Positions 63,055 to 64,000 of a DNA stretch of 64,000 bases are shown here, piece by piece. Made by a program: the position numbers and the translations under genes. Origin of the DNA: Agrostemma githago (lineage: Eukaryota > Streptophyta > Magnoliopsida > Caryophyllales > Caryophyllaceae); the NCBI GenBank assembly GCA_958450325.1, contig OY288259.1, forward strand, positions 28,328,734-28,392,733. Reading direction: 5' to 3'. The notes beneath the pieces are model-generated. The model was not told the origin of the DNA, did not search any database, and saw only the letters and a list, made by a program, of their open reading frames with translations. The first letter of the stretch is position 1, and the number at the start of each line of letters is the position of its first letter.

Positions 63055-64000
63055 GTAACGTCCTAAAGTTATCTTAAGTCGACAAACGAAACAAACTTGT
63101 ACTCGTCCTTCTTAATTAATCCGAGCTACAATCTTTGAATCTGAAAGTCATGCCCAACCCTTGATCTTCAATAAGGCTTTGAGGCTTCCTCGGATAGGGA
63201 AAGACAGAAAGGCGGAAACCTATGTATCAGGATTGAACATAAGGAAAACACGGAGACATGATGAATATATGAAAACAACTAGGGAAGAAGAAGTTGAGGA
63301 GCATAAAGGAATGAAACAGTTTATCAAAACGAACTGCAACACTACATCGTCATCATGAAACACACAGAACAATGGAGTTTAGAGAAGGATAACACAAGCG
63401 AGATGACTAAGTGAGGCCAGAAATAGAGGATCAACGATGGACAAAGAGACAGACAGTAGAGATGAAACAATACCGAAACGACGAAACGGGGAAACAAAAA
63501 AATGGACGGAGATTAAAGAAAGAAATGAGCAGCATTCAAACAACCTCAATGCATATCAGAAAGAACCACGGAACACGTTGCGAAACGATTCACAACAACG
63601 GGTATGACAAACCAAACGCAACGACAGTAGTCAGTAGCAGGTCACACAACGACATCAATTAACAACAATGAAGACAGCGGCAGAACGTAATAGCAGCAGG
63701 AGTTAGTAGATCAAACAGCAGCAGCAGATTCAATGAAAGAAGAAGAGGAAGAGAAAACAACGGACAACAAGCGTGATACAACAAACAGCAGTAGAACCGT
63801 ACCGACACAAACATTAGTAAAATAGAAACGCAAAAACATCAGAAATAAGAAGAGGAATAGAAGAAGACAGGAACAACACGCAGTAACAAATACGAATATA
63901 GCAGCAGCAAAACAGAACCGGTAAAAACGGATCAACAACAGACAAAACGAAGAAGAAGAAGAAGAAGAAATCGCTCACCTATTTCCGGCGTTGAAATAGA
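63055..64000. other. Flanking sequence, unidentified
   Basis: No similarity to the elements on the left and no frame I trust. It is rich in A, C and G with CAGCAG, AACAAC and GAAGAA runs, including a GAA microsatellite at about 63950-63970. The last bases, read on the minus strand, contain GGAAATAG followed by GTGAGC, a fair splice donor, so a minus-strand host exon could lie at the window edge. This is weak. Confidence 0.3.

Noticed and set aside
63711..63938. Cysteine/phenylalanine-rich small protein
   Set aside because: Antisense of low-complexity AGC/AAC-rich DNA without any recognisable domain.

Overview
This window is plant DNA from a repeat-rich, probably heterochromatic, intergenic region. 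I see no complete host gene. Nearly every base from 1 to about 63,050 belongs to nested LTR retrotransposons or to one DNA transposon. Two Ty3/Gypsy lineages dominate. The first is Athila-type: LTRs of about 1.6 kb bounded by TGAT...ATCA, a primer-binding site matching the 3' end of tRNA-Asp, and an Athila-like Gag plus aspartic protease, but no reverse transcriptase, RNase H or integrase, so these copies are non-autonomous. The second is Tat-type: LTRs of about 2.65 kb on the minus strand with a truncated Gag carrying a CX2HX4HX4C knuckle. Together with a CACTA transposon holding plant E2F and phospholipase C exons, this points to a flowering plant. The Tat element with a tandem repeat in its 3' region recalls Retand of Silene, so Caryophyllaceae is possible, but that is only a guess.

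Layout. 1-1918: plus-strand Tat-like LTR fragment. 1919-6147: 5'-truncated Athila A element on the minus strand. 6153-23888: Athila array on the plus strand (LTR A, chimeric internal region, LTR B1, decayed gag-pro, LTR B2), inserted in the middle of an 18-bp palindrome of an older Tat-like LTR. 23944-62566: minus-strand Tat array (LTR, internal, LTR, internal, LTR), itself interrupted at 28040-49277 by a third array, Athila C (LTR C1, intact 1075-codon gag-pro, LTR C2, gag-pro broken by a CACTA element, LTR C3), flanked by the 5-bp duplication GATTT. 62567-63054: remaining right part of the older Tat-like LTR. 63055-64000: unidentified flanking sequence.

Order of events read from the nesting: older Tat-like LTR; insertion of the Tat array (duplication AAACC); insertion of the Athila B array into the remnant and of the Athila C array into a Tat minisatellite; insertion of the 3.3-kb CACTA element (duplication GGG) into the second Athila C gag-pro.

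Most notable: all three LTR arrays share LTRs between neighbouring internal regions; both lineages carry clusters of CG-centred palindromes just upstream of the TATA box; the Athila elements carry several conserved hairpins, some with compensatory changes and some with a shared 9-nt loop; and the CACTA element has captured E2F and PI-PLC exons with introns.
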